This document shows positions 23,390 through 33,904 of a DNA stretch of 64,000 nucleotides, piece by piece. The notes beneath the pieces were generated by a model. The model had not been told where the DNA came from, made no database searches, and worked only from the letters and a program-made list of their open reading frames with translations. Each line of letters opens with the position of its first letter. Position 1 is the stretch's first letter. The stretch is from Echinarachnius parma (taxonomy: Eukaryota; Echinodermata; Echinoidea; Clypeasteroida; Echinarachniidae): the NCBI GenBank assembly GCA_037951105.1, contig JBAMJV010008435.1, forward strand, positions 1-64,000, in the 5' to 3' direction. The position numbers were made by a program, and so were the translations under genes.

Positions 23390-24660
23390 AAACCCAACAA
23401 AAACAATAAGTCCTCCCCCTAATCAAAATAACGTAACTTAAAAAAAAAGAAGTTTTGAGCAAAATAATTTAGCAGGATTGTTTCTACACTTATTGACTAA
23501 CTTCTGTGTGAAAATGAAATTGGTCCGTCGAGTCATTCATGAGTGAGTAAGCTTATGGTAAGAGAGGAATAAAATAGGGTTAGATTTTTTCAAATGTCCC
23601 TTTGGTATGAAGATAATTATCATTGAAAATCATTATTTCAAAAGCGTTGATCAACGCTTTTGATAAAAAGTACAATTGTCTTAGCTGAGAACGTCCGCAT
23701 GCAGCACGCGTGAGAACATTCCGGAGATTGAACTTTGAGCCGAGCGAGTTCAAATTCCATGAATTCTGTACTACGTGTGTAAACATACACGGGTGCGAAT
23801 ATCTCAAACAATAAGTCCTCCCCCTAATCAAAATAACGTAACTTAAAAAAAAAAGAAGTTTTGAGCAAAATAATTTAGCAGGATTGTTTCTACACTTATT
23901 GACTAACTTCTGTGTGAAAATGAAATTGGTCCGTCGAGTCATTCATGAGTGAGTAAGCTTATGGTAAGAGAAGAATAAAATAGGGTTAGATTTTTTCAAA
24001 TGTCCCTTTGGTATGAAGATAATTATCATTGAAAATCATTATTTCAAAAGCGTTGATCAACGCTTTTGATAAAAAGTACAATTGTCTTAGCTGAGAACGT
24101 CCGCATGCAGCACGCGTGAGAACATTCCGGAGATTGAACTTTGAGCCGAGCGAGTTCAAATTCCATGAATTCTGTACTACGTGTGTAAACATACACGGGT
24201 GCGAATATCTCAAACGGATCATTCATTACTGCGACAAATGTATGGCAGACCATCAGTATTCGGTGATAAAATATGAACTCAATATTCGTGTTTTCACTAG
24301 GTAAACAGTGTTCGTTTTCTTTCAAACTTTCACAAATCTTTCAATTGTATTTTACAATGATATTGATATAGGATTGAAGTCTCAAATGTCATTTTGTGCA
24401 ATATCTGACACTTTACAGGTATCACTTTAAAGGCAAAATTGTCACTTTTCAACTCTTGTGATTTTTGAAAAGTGGCAATTTTGCCTTTAATGTGTGCTCA
24501 CTCATGAATGACTCGACGGTTCAATCTCATTTTCACAGAGAAGTTAGGCAATCAGGATAGGAACAATCCTGCCAAGTAATTTTGCTCAAAACCTTTTCGT
24601 TAAAAAGTTACGCTATTTTGATTAGGGAGGGGGGGGGGGGGGACTTTTTTGTTGTGTTTA
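23390..24660. mobile_element. Foldback element with ~150-bp inverted termini and an internal 405-bp tandem duplication
   Basis: The left terminus (ATAAACCCAACAAAAA, AGTCCTCCCCCTAATCAAAA, GAGTCATTCATGAGTGAG) is repeated inverted at about 24495-24660. Copies 23403-23807 and 23808-24212 are a tandem duplication differing at about two positions. A third, diverged copy without the termini is at 53866-54346. ORFs here (for example 78 and 120 codons on the minus strand) are identical between copies because the DNA is duplicated; they carry no known domain. Confidence 0.75.
24431..24486. mobile_element. 56-bp TTAA-flanked hairpin insertion
   Basis: The hairpin AGGCAAAATTGTCACTTTTC ... AAGTGGCAATTTTGCCT is flanked by TTAA at 24427-24430 and 24487-24490. 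The homologous copy at 54331-54346 reads ACAGGTATGACTTTAATGT without it, so it is an insertion with TTAA duplication. Confidence 0.8.
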
Positions 24661-24816
24661 TATACTCAGGGAGAACAAAACACACATCAAAAGGAAATTT
24701 CTTTTACGAGCATTATAAACAATTAACTACATTAATTTACAAGTGACTCATCATGTACGCATTCACAGCTGAATTAAACGCATCTCATCCATATTTAGGA
24801 CACTAGGCCCCTAGCA

Positions 24817-24975
24817 CCGTTGCAGAAAGGGATACAATCGATTGTAAGTTACAATTCATTTTAAGTCAAATCATGTGTTCTAAATGCGCAAATCTGATTG
24901 GTTGAAACGCGCAAATTTTCTGACTTACAATCAAATTTGTAACTTACAATTGATTGTATCTCTTTCTGCAACGGG
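24817..24975. mobile_element. Palindromic MITE (family shared with 62832-62990)
   Basis: CCGTTGCAGAAAGGGATACA at the left and its inverse ending TCTGCAACGG at the right have TGTAAGTTACAATT subterminal repeats. Nearly the same element is present at 62832-62990. Confidence 0.8.
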
Positions 24976-25071
24976 GCCCTCGGTAATACAGCAGCCAAAA
25001 GAGAGTTCCAAAGACAGCTAGCCTTGTTCTAGGTAATATGTAACAAGAAAGATGAAGGTGGGTGCTGGAAT

Positions 25072-25236
25072 TCAAGTGGTCCTCACTTTCCCGCTGCGTT
25101 GGTTTCCGCGTGCCATTTTGACGACGAAGGCGCGTGCGAGCTCGGCGATGAAGGCTACGAACTCGATGACACTGATGAACGACACCCCGATGTAGAGACC
25201 CATCAGACCTCCGACCCCTCCGAACAACGTCTCGAT
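25072..25236 (-). CDS. Terminal exon of a DEG/ENaC/ASIC-type cation channel
   Basis: The acceptor CGTTCCCTAG ends at 25237. The exon opens in phase 0 and runs 54 codons to a TGA at 25072-25074. It encodes FGGVGGLMGLYIGVSFISVI and continues EFVAFIAELARAF, then a short basic tail with MARGNQRSGK. This matches the second transmembrane segment of the degenerin/ENaC/ASIC family (GG-x-x-GL-x-x-G-x-S-x-x-S-x-x-E): the G-V-S triplet occupies the selectivity-filter position, followed by the conserved glutamate six residues on. The protein would be the C-terminal pore helix and cytoplasmic tail of a trimeric sodium-selective channel in the plasma membrane. Codon GC content is far above the surroundings. 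A possible donor (AAA/GTGAGG) lies just before the stop, so a further exon cannot be excluded. Upstream exons (extracellular domain, TM1) were not securely found; they should lie to the right. Confidence 0.75.
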   Translation of the reverse strand: METLFGGVGGLMGLYIGVSFISVIEFVAFIAELARAFVVKMARGNQRSGKVRTT

Positions 25237-25395
25237 CTAGGGAACGACAAGATCATCGAGATTCAGCAAAATTCATGGTTTGGTAAGATGTGTTGGTATT
25301 AAGGCTTCATAAACTATAATTTTAAGCAAATGTCGAGTTCATACATAACAATTGATACAGATAAATGTCGCCAAACAAGTGCTGAGGATCATCAA

Positions 25396-25460
25396 CATCA
25401 TTATTATCATCATCATCAATTATCATCATGCACCATCACCATCATCATCATCATCATCAA

Positions 25461-25505
<45 letters not shown>

Positions 25506-25510
25506 TATCA
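25396..25510. repeat. CAT trinucleotide microsatellite
   Basis: A long (ATC)n run with small interruptions. Polyhistidine, polyserine and polyisoleucine ORFs are its translations. The run resumes at 25760, interrupted by a G-run element. Confidence 0.9.
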
Positions 25511-25759
25511 GTGGCGTACCCAGGATTTTTTCAAGGGGGGGGGGGGGCTTATTTCGTCAGGAAAATTTCTGTCCGCGGGGGGGGGGGGGGGGGGGGAGGT
25601 AGTCGTAGAACATTTTCGAAGCCGAGACCAAGATCATTGGTTGCGAACCCTGTAAGCGGGGGGGGGGGGGGGGGGGAGAGGGGGGGGGGGGGGGGGTGGT
25701 CGTAGAAAATTTTCGAAGCCGAGACCGGGAATTTCCCCCCCCCCCCCCCTAGGTACGCC
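25511..25759. mobile_element. hAT-like G-run element inside the CAT microsatellite
   Basis: It begins CAGTGGCGTACCCAGG and ends CCTAGGTACGCC, with several G runs of more than 10 and GCCGAGACC modules between. CAT repeats flank both sides, so it was inserted into the microsatellite; the exact duplication cannot be read in repeat sequence. Confidence 0.6.
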
Positions 25760-26566
25760 TATCATCACCATCACCATCACCATCATCATCACCCTCATAA
25801 CTCTCCCTCGTTAATCATTACGAGTATAACATACCGTAATTATGGGCGTCTCAACGACGCTCTCAAAGTTCAGCTCTTGGTAGAATATCTTCAGCCGGAC
25901 CAGATTTCTCCTAATGATGTAATGATAAAAATCATGCTTTTTCATATAAATGCGCGATATATGATATTGCTTTATATATGAATTAAGTTCATGGCGTTGT
26001 TTTGATAATAAGAAATCATATTAATTTGTTCATGTTTTTTTAAATGAATTACAGGGGTCATCGTGCTGCCGCAGAGACAAGTTAAAGCTATACAGACAAG
26101 AAAACTACCTGTAAATTGTGTTTAACTGTATCTATGGTAGATTTTCATGAAGATTACTAATAAAAACATATTTTCCTCGTGAGAAAAACTGGTAAAATAA
26201 ATAAAAATCAACTTGTAAATTCACTTTAGGAACCCCCGTAAAAAAATTGAGTCCGGGCGAAGAAAAATGACGTCATCTTTGTGACGTCACATAAGGACAA
26301 TCTCAGTTTAGCTTGGTACTCTATTGTCATAGACGGACACGCTGAGTGCAATACTCACGTTGACAGAGAGATATTATTTCGATTTTTTTCAATATTTGCA
26401 AACATTTGTTTAAGTTTATATCATGGAGGATCCACACTCAGATGTGTTGCTGCATCCTGCTACAATGCACTTAGGTATTTGCAGTTAAGCCTCAATTTCC
26501 AAGCAAATACGAGTTTGTTTTACTAGCAAGTCAAAGGCTCTGCATGTAAACCATGCATGTTCGTAC
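25760..26566. other. AT-rich sequence, no secure gene
   Basis: CAT repeats to about 25796, then unique sequence. A doubled TGACGTCA-type motif occurs at 26268-26290 (GACGTCATC, GACGTCAC). No exon is supported. Confidence 0.35.
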
Positions 26567-26632
26567 TTTGGACTCCGTGTTGTGGTCCTCATGCGACATC
26601 ATGATCCCGATGAGCACGTACACACGTATGCG
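26567..26632 (-). CDS. Weak candidate exon
   Basis: A 66-bp open minus-strand segment lies between acceptor ACTCCTAG and donor AAA/GTACGA, phase 0. It encodes RIRVYVLIGIMMSHEDHNTE and two more residues. Its GC content is higher than the surroundings. It lies 1.3 kb upstream of the DEG/ENaC terminal exon on the same strand, but the peptide does not match that family. It is listed only as a candidate. Confidence 0.2.
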
Positions 26633-26910
26633 CTAGGAGTATGGACCGCTGATGCGAAAAAAAGCCAAAAAGTTGCATGAAATTTTACCTTAAAAAAAAA
26701 GAAAAGAGTGTGGTATATCAATATAGGCACATATTCAAAGCTATAAACCTGAATCAAAGCCGGGATTTCACTATACCTTTAAAACCACGGTTTAGTACTG
26801 TTTTGCTGCTTGTGCAAAGTAAACAAAACCTGATCAGGGGCTTGAACCCTCGATTGGGGTTTTGGAGAGTTTTGCAACCTAAAGGACTACATGGTAAAGA
26901 TATTGAGTGA

Positions 26911-27183
26911 TTTCAAGTTCGGTGTTTAACGCTGGTGTTAGTGTTTAATAAACACTAACACCGGCCTAAACACCGAACTTGAACTCTTGCAGTGTTAGGA
27001 GTTGACCTCTGGAATTTTGCAACTTCCGGTGGCTGGTGTTGTAATTTTATGGAAATGTCGTCTGCTTGAACTGAGCTTCATGACTGGTGTTAAGGATTTG
27101 CGTACAAATTTCCCATTCACTAACACTAGCCCCTAGGGATTTAAGAAATGGTGATTTCAAGTTCGGTGTTAGTGCAGTGTTAG
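26911..27183. mobile_element. MITE cluster with TTTCAAGTTCGGTGTT ends
   Basis: 26911-26983 is an almost perfect palindrome (TTCAAGTTCGGTGTTTA ... CACCGAACTTGAA). Another end, GTGATTTCAAGTTCGGTGTT, begins at 27151. The same family occurs inverted at 29860-30007, including the flanking TTGAGTGA. Confidence 0.7.
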
Positions 27184-28199
27184 AGCAGACGTATGTAAAC
27201 GATGAATTCATAATTGATTAATGAACCAATTAATTCGAAGACGGTTTTGAGTCTATAGTCAGCTTGGGTTGACGATCCAACTAAAAATAAACCAACGTAC
27301 CGTACAAGATAAATAAAAAAAACAATTAGGCAATTAAACAAAGTGATGCTAGACACAAAAATAACTGAAAGTGTTTTTCTTTCCATTAGTACTATAATAG
27401 AGTACTAGTAGTAGAAGAAGTAGTATAGTTCTAAAGTAGTAGATTGTGGTATATTTTTAAAATGTATCATTAATAATGTTATCAAATTGACCCTCGTTCA
27501 TTTGTCAAGTGACCGCCACTAGCCCCCCCCCCCCCCTTCCCCTGCCGCCAATGATATAGTGTGAACGTCAAATCAATGAATTAATCATAACGTAGGCTAG
27601 TCGATCTTAATTTAGAATATGAATTGAATACTTGTGTTGTGTTTGCAAATATCGATAACACACGGTCTATAAATTACCTAGATTTACCGTCTTCTTGAAT
27701 ATTTAGTAAAAAAATCAAACATAATTGAGGGTTATTATTTTGGTAAGCCAATAGTGATACATTTCTTGGGGATACATTATTAAGATCAATAAACAACCAA
27801 TACGAGTCTGATCTTGAGTCTAATTTATGGTAATTAATTAGGTCATAATTTCACGTACCGTACGGTACGCCAAAATAACGTAAACAAACAACGTAACTAG
27901 TAATGCATGCATAATTTATGCAGCTATAAATAGACTTCGCTTCGCCTTAACTTCGAGACCAAGTGGATTTTTATTTTACACAGACTTCAATCAGCATAGT
28001 TAATACCATCACCAGCTTGCTGAAAATAGATGTAGCCTCTGATGGACCTGTCCTGTGCTGTGTCCATCATTTTCTGTGTAACTGTAAGTCATAATAATTA
28101 ATATAATATATGTCAAACTCAAGCTATTTTAGTAACATGCAGATGTTTACTCGTTAATTAGCCAGAACTAGCAGAAGTTAATACTATTAATATTTTGTA
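27184..28199. other. AT-rich sequence, no gene seen
   Basis: A 12-base C run at 27523-27536 and a palindromic TACCGTACGGTACG at 27857-27870 are the only notable elements. Confidence 0.4.
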
Positions 28200-28860
28200 C
28201 TTACTTTATTACTTATCTTTTTCTAGTACTATCTATAGATGTAGTAGCCTAGTCTACTAGTTCTAGACTATATAGGCATAGACAGTCCTAGGATAACTAG
28301 TTAGTCAAGACAGGCCGGATAGGCCTAGTCTAGATATGTCTTACTCTTAAGCATAGGCATAGCATACTCCTGGAGTCCTGGCCCCTGCCCCTGGTCCTGG
28401 GGCTATTAAGGCTAAGGCTAAGCTAAGTCTAAGATCGAGTAAGATTAAGGTTAAGGCTAACAATTTAGCATCATCCTAGCCCCCGTGGCCGGCATGCTAG
28501 CCTATTAATTAAGGCTAATCCTTACTTAGCCTAGCCTAGGGCTAGGCTAAGCCTAATTAAAGACTTCACTCAGTCTTAGACTTAGTGTTTTAGGCAGCCA
28601 TAAAGCAAACATTTGTCTCTGTTTATTCTACTTGCACTGCACTGACTGACGCTATTACAATTACGGTCTTGACTAGACTACTCTAGTTCTACTTCTATAT
28701 ACTATAGTGTCGTGATATCATGTTGCCGTGCTTGCCTGGCTTCGCCTGGGCATAGGCCCAGGGCAGTAGGCAGTAGGCCTAGACCTAGTCAGAAATAAAC
28801 TGGAATAAACTAGATAAGACTATATAGTCTAGCTAGATATAGACAGACCTTTTTTTGCAA
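28200..28860. repeat. Cryptically simple CTAG/TAGGC-rich region
   Basis: CTAG, TAGTC, TAGGC and AAGGCTA words are scattered at unusually high density for about 650 bp (for example GGCCTAGTCTAGATA, CTAGCCTAGGGCTAGGC). No coding frame is supported. Confidence 0.6.
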
Positions 28861-29021
28861 CCTCCTGGCCGGTTTAATAACAATATATAAAAATAAAATA
28901 AAATGTTTCGGAGGGTAATCGACCGAGAAAAAGTCCTACCGTACCAACTACTTCGGTAGTCAAGTAGCTAGCTCCGTGTGTCAAATAATTAAATTAAATT
29001 GATTAAATTAAATGTAATTAA

Positions 29022-29305
<284 letters not shown>

Positions 29306-29859
29306 TTGACCCGATTCATTCACCATAATTATAAATTATTTAATTCAATCATTGTTTTATTAACTCACTATATTATATTACTGATCACTCACTCATTGAT
29401 TGGTTGATTGGTTGTTAGATTAAATGATTGATTTATAGATTGACCCGATTCATTAACTAGTATAATTATAAATTATTTAATTCAATCATTGTTTTATTAA
29501 CTCACTCACTCATGCATGCACATACAACGCCGTTAACGGCCACGCGCAGACTAAGAACGCCGCAACTTTTGGCGTAATGCGTAGTGAATGTTCCGCTGCG
29601 TATAGCACTGTTCAGCTGCAAATCAATATTTGTCAACATTCGCGCATGACACTCGTGACACGTCTTTAGAATTATTCTAATAACAAAAGAAATAATGCAA
29701 ATGGTATGATTTTACATTTACTAACTGACAGAACTGCATATTATCGTCTCAGATTACCCTAAATTATGAACAGCAGTATCATAAACGTAATGATTGAAAT
29801 GATTTGAAAAAGGGTTTCGGCATTTTCGTCGGCATTTTAAACCCTTTTTGTTCTTTTTC

Positions 29860-30007
29860 GCTGGTGTTAGGGCGGTGTTTAGATATCGATAGCACTATCG
29901 GTATCGGTTCTCCCAAACCGAACAGCTGATTTTGAGCTCGATTTAAGCAGCTCTTGGAGTAACACCACTCTAACACCAGCCCAACACCGAACTTGAAATC
30001 ACTCAAT
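29860..30007. mobile_element. MITE with inverted GGTGTTAG termini
   Basis: GCTGGTGTTAGGGCGGTGTT at the left and ACACCAGCCCAACACCGAAC at the right are inverted repeats. It is an opposite-orientation relative of 26911-27183. Confidence 0.65.
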
Positions 30008-30009
30008 GT

Positions 30010-30064
30010 GGATGTGGTGTGGCAAGATTGGTAGAGCACTCGCTATCCAAGCAGGAGATCCCGA
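30010..30064 (+). mobile_element. tRNA-derived SINE head, interrupted
   Basis: GTGTGGCAAGATTGGTAGAG resembles a tRNA 5' half with A-box. AGGAGATCCCGAGTTC is the start of a B-box that is cut off where the next MITE begins (TTCACAAAGCAC). No complete tRNA can fold. Confidence 0.5.
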
Positions 30065-30245
30065 GTTCACAAAGCACTTGTCGTCACGACAAATGCCATT
30101 TCTATGACAGATTTCCATTTCTATGACAAATTTGTCATCGATGACAAATATCCATTTCACAAAGCTTTTAAAGGACTTGTCGTCACGACAAATTTGTCGT
30201 CACGACAAATTTGTCATAGTTATCTGTCATAGCCCTATACCCTAC
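30062..30245 (+). mobile_element. Palindrome-rich MITE (ACAAATTTGT motifs)
   Basis: It starts TTCACAAAGCACTTGTCG and is built from CACGACAAATTTGTCGTC palindromes. The same family lies in inverse orientation at 35096-35443. Confidence 0.75.
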
Positions 30246-30308
30246 GACAAATCCAAAAAAGCTATGACATCTCAAAATGGCTGCACACATGATGTTGTTA
30301 GTGAGCAG

Positions 30309-30580
30309 GATCGGTCAAGAAATACAACAAAAAACTATGGCTCTTTGGAAATAGGCATCTAATTTTCTCTAAATATAGGTTGATCTCAAACCTATGTTAT
30401 GTAGAATACATTGATACACAACATATCATGATTTTGGGAATGGAAAAGTGTGCATATGAAGAAAATATTTTATCAGAGTTCGTTGCAAATTTGAGTTCAC
30501 CATATATACCTTCCAAGAGCCAGTTTCATTGTATCTTGCCAGATAATGCTCTAACTTTTAGAGATTTTTCCTCCTAATCT
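30309..30580 (+). mobile_element. Diverged fragment of the 5792-6349 MITE family
   Basis: It shares GGTCAAGAAATA, AACTATGGCTCTTTG, ACATATCAT, AATGGAAAA and AATGCTCTAACTTT in order with 5870-6290. Confidence 0.6.
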
Positions 30581-30740
30581 CTTACTAATAGAAATAATAC
30601 AGTACAACGACTGAATAAAAGGAATGTCCGCACAAGTGATATAGAATTTGGTTGACGTCATTATTAAAGTGTATAAAACAAATGTCCAAAAGATGTATTG
30701 CACGTGAATAATTAAAGTCCATGGTAATTAATTTGAGCAT

Positions 30741-31193
30741 TCAGTTGGCCTGAATGAAATGCGTGTCCGCGGAAGAGATGAGAACGAGAGTTCGATGATG
30801 ATGATGAAGGTGATGAACGCGAAGACGCGTGAAAAGAAAGCCGATATATAATTTCAGTCCCATGGATGAACCAGCACACACGATGTGGAGCGAAGGCGTG
30901 GCGATGACTCCGACGTGTGCCGTGGAGAGATGAGCGAAGCCTGGAAGCCTGAAGGTGTGGTGCTTACACGTGTCCATGTAGACAAAAACGAAAATGGCGA
31001 TCAAAAGAATTGTAGGAAGTTTTGCATGCAGAAAAGTGTCATCTCTGCGAGAGGAGAAAGATTTATAAAAGGTCCGAATAGCTCGGTGGATGAAGAGCTT
31101 GATGAAAAGGTGACGCCCCATGTTGGTCGGCGGACTCTCCCCTATTATAGGTGTGTGAGTGAGGCATGGATTGTAGCCCCGTTTACAATCCAT
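30741..31193 (-). CDS. Unassigned hydrophobic ORF, possibly a channel-gene remnant
   Basis: This open minus-strand frame of about 150 codons has two hydrophobic stretches (LPTILLIAIFVFVYM and HVGVIATPSLHIVC...MGLKLYIGFLFT). GC content is raised relative to its surroundings. In the adjacent frame, VFAFITFIIIIELSF follows directly. MGLKLYIG followed by a frame change into a second hydrophobic run resembles a frameshifted second transmembrane segment of the DEG/ENaC type seen at 25072-25236, but the match is weak and could be fortuitous. It could be a pseudogene, part of a diverged membrane protein, or noncoding. No start or splice border is convincing. Confidence 0.25.
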   Translation of the reverse strand: MDCKRGYNPCLTHTPIIGESPPTNMGRHLFIKLFIHRAIRTFYKSFSSRRDDTFLHAKLPTILLIAIFVFVYMDTCKHHTFRLPGFAHLSTAHVGVIATPSLHIVCAGSSMGLKLYIGFLFTRLRVHHLHHHHRTLVLISSADTHFIQAN

Positions 31194-31227
31194 GGTTGTC
31201 GATGCCCATGTGAGTCAGATGGTAACT

Positions 31228-31585
31228 CAGAGATGCCAACCTTCACAAACCAAAAAAAGTATTCTGAGAGGTAAAAAACAGTATTTTGAACCCCAAAAAA
31301 GTATTTTCAGAGCTGCCAACCTTTAGAGGCAAAAAATCATAATTTTTCGCAAAGCCAATTCGCGCAGCAAAAATACCCTTTATGCGCGCGTAAATATAAA
31401 AGTTGGTTCGGTCGATCACACCAGCGTTTGTATGAGTTTGTTCGGTTTATTTGTGTTATACTTAAAATATGTATCTGGAGTAATAGTTTATCAGGGTTCA
31501 ACGTAAATTTTGTTGCCGTTTTCCGATCGTTTCTATAGGGAGTAAAAAAAAAAAAAAAAAAAAAAAAAAACGGTTGGCATCTCTG
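31228..31585. mobile_element. hAT-like MITE
   Basis: The termini CAGAGATGCCAACC and GGTTGGCATCTCTG are flanked by GGTAACT on both sides (31221-31227, 31586-31592). A third internal partial copy of the end (CAGAGCTGCCAACCTT) occurs at 31308. The right part carries about 30 A, which yields polyphenylalanine in the minus-strand ORF. Confidence 0.75.
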
Positions 31586-32699
31586 GGTAACTGCACATGG
31601 CGATGTCAAAGAGGAGGTAGAAGGCGAAGGTGTTCTTTGGATGAGCGGTAGAAAGAGAGTAGTGATGTTTTGCCAAAAGTCAATGTGCCTGACATGAAGA
31701 GAGCTTGGAACAAAGAGACAGTTATCTGGGCGAAAGTAAACGCTAGGCCAGAGTAAGGAAGTGGTTCCAAGTTGTTTTGTTAACATCGGTCTAGCTTTTA
31801 CCAAGCTGGTATCGATGGTTTGTTGTACATGCATGGCTAGTCTGATGTTCAGACTGTGAAGCGAGTCCCTATAAGCTCATCCCATCCAGTTATGTCCTGA
31901 GGTTGCACAGCAGTGGCCAGTATCTGCAGATGAAGAAAAAATAAACAAAATAGTGCCCATTAAATGCAATCAGCAGACAAAGGAAAGAGCGAGCTCAACA
32001 TTTTGCATATTAACTATGCAATTCATAAAGATATCACCCTGCCGCTTTATTAATTTTAGTCTAGCATATCTTGGAAGACTGTATGGAATGATCAAGTAAA
32101 CTGCTAATGACCTTGGATATTATCCAAGAAATTGCTCATTATCATAATCTCCTACAGTTCACAATATTTTTTTCATAAAATAAATTATGAAAAATTACTT
32201 TAAACACTGTAATTAAATATAGGCAAATAATTTGTGGACACTTGTCAATGATTGGTTTAACTAAAAATAATTATTATTAAACAAAATAACAAACAAGCTA
32301 CAAAATAAAAAATTTAACAACAGAAAAAGCAAATAAGGAACAGGGTTGTATAAAGTGAATGATAATCTTTGTTAAATTCAACTATGATTTAACCAACATT
32401 ACTTGGGGGCTGAGGCATTCACATTTCTCTGTACAGGGAAACCCTATTATAACGTGGTAGTCGGGACTTTCAAATTTACCTCGTTATAAACGGCCAAATT
32501 AATAACAAACATTTAAATGAACGTCTGGGACTAGGCAATAGAGAACATGTATTTGTACATGTTCAGCATAGCATTTTAATCCTGTTATCTGACACAAATT
32601 GTGAGCTTATAGAATAAAATCGTGTATTGTATTAACTAAAATACAAAAGTTTAGAATAACAAAAGTGTCAAATGTCTCTCTAATAATGTACCTATACAC
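31586..32699. other. AT-rich sequence, no secure gene
   Basis: A minus-strand segment at 31590-31650 can be read as TFAFYLLFDIAMC, but no frame stays open with splice borders. The rest shows nothing. Confidence 0.3.
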
Positions 32700-32752
32700 C
32701 TTTTCGAAGACTGTCCTTCTGAAGTTCAACATACATGCGTGCCTGGATGGAC
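32700..32752 (-). CDS. Weak candidate small exon
   Basis: The acceptor ACTTGCAG and donor AAAAG/GTGTATAGG bound 53 bp. One frame reads SIQARMYVELQKDSLRK, a helix-like charged peptide. The required phase does not follow from the Myb-type exon at 33800-33904 without another exon between (a possible 39-bp exon at 33261-33299 would not fix the phase). It is listed as a candidate only. Confidence 0.2.
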
Positions 32753-33799
32753 CTGCAAGTTGCGATGACTGGTCTTTATGACAGATCAACGTGATGTGCC
32801 CAGAATCTCAGCATTTCTAATTTTAAAAAGAAATTTAAAAAGGAGATATTATATTTAAATCAAAAGCCAATGCGGTATCATAATTATATTCAATATGCAT
32901 AATGCAGGAAGAAATATGGGAGAGGAGAGGGGAACAAAAGGCTCTTTAGCTCCCCCAAATACCAAAAAGAGCCCTTATAAATTTACATAATTTTGCAAAA
33001 CAATTCTAGCATGCTCTCTTCATGAAGGCTTGCTTGAAAAGTAACCCTTGGCAAATAAATGTAAATGGTCTGACTTGATACATATAACACAAAAAATGAA
33101 TTATGAAATATCCAACAATGACTGTTCACAGGTAATCTCTGCTGTTTGTACCATCATCTAATTATTATATGGAAATATCCATGTATGTTATAAATACAAC
33201 ATTTAAATGTATGACTGTGATGTAAATGTAAAAGTAAAACATTTAATTTTTAATTCTTACCAAATATTGGGGCCAAGAAAGTGGGCTGGGAAGTTGGGCC
33301 TGATGAACAGAGAGAGGTACATGATGTATGATCTTGGATCAGAACTTCCAATAGGCCAGCAATTCAGCCACTATCAAGCTTGTATTTCTGTCAAGAAAAA
33401 AATACAAATGTTACACTTACAATGTTAACATTAATAAAAAATGGGCAGTTATGTAGTCAAAATGTTTATTTTCAGTCAATATCAATATCTGTAATACATA
33501 AATAGATAAATCTATACACAATCAGATGAATCAAACAAAATACAAGTTATGTTCTGCATGTCAAGTGCAATGATTAATGTTATAATTTGATTTAGTTCCA
33601 AGTAGCATAGTTCTGTAAGAATGGATGGACAGATCTACAAAGAAAAAGTTAAACAAGTTAAATATCTAATGTCCAATGTACAGATGTTGTAGAAGACATT
33701 CCATGCCCAATAAACTTCCTTTAACTTAAATCAATTTTTGTGCAGGCAAGCTTAAAAAGTAGTTCCTGATATATATATTTCATTGTTTTCCCTGCTTAC

Positions 33800-33904
33800 C
33801 TGTGGCCGATCTGCTCTCCCAAATATGTCATCATAATTTTCGCTGACAAAATTAGCAAGAATCTTGATATCTTCTGTAGAAAGATTTGATTTTCGGCTTG
33901 ATTC
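33800..33904 (-). CDS. Exon of a Myb/SANT-like DNA-binding protein
   Basis: This 105-bp (35-codon) exon has textbook borders: acceptor AATTTACAG before 33904 and donor CCACAG/GTAAGC after 33800, phase 0 at both ends. The peptide includes RKSNLSTEDIKILANFV then SENYDDIFGR. This resembles the first helix of the Myb/SANT-like domain found in NAIF1-type and Harbinger-associated proteins (R-x-x-x-F/L-S-x-x-E-x-x-x-L-x-x-x-V-x-x-x-x-x-x-L/I-F-G). The domain normally continues for about 40 more residues with tryptophans, which must lie in a neighbouring exon that I could not place. A nuclear DNA-binding role is inferred from the family. It may belong to a host gene or to a domesticated or resident Harbinger element. 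Confidence 0.5.

Noticed and set aside
33261-33299. 39-bp minus-strand exon between TTCATCAG and TTTG/GTAAGAATT
   Set aside because: The splice sites are good, but the peptide is short, unrecognised and leaves the next candidate exon (32700-32752) with a stop when read in phase.
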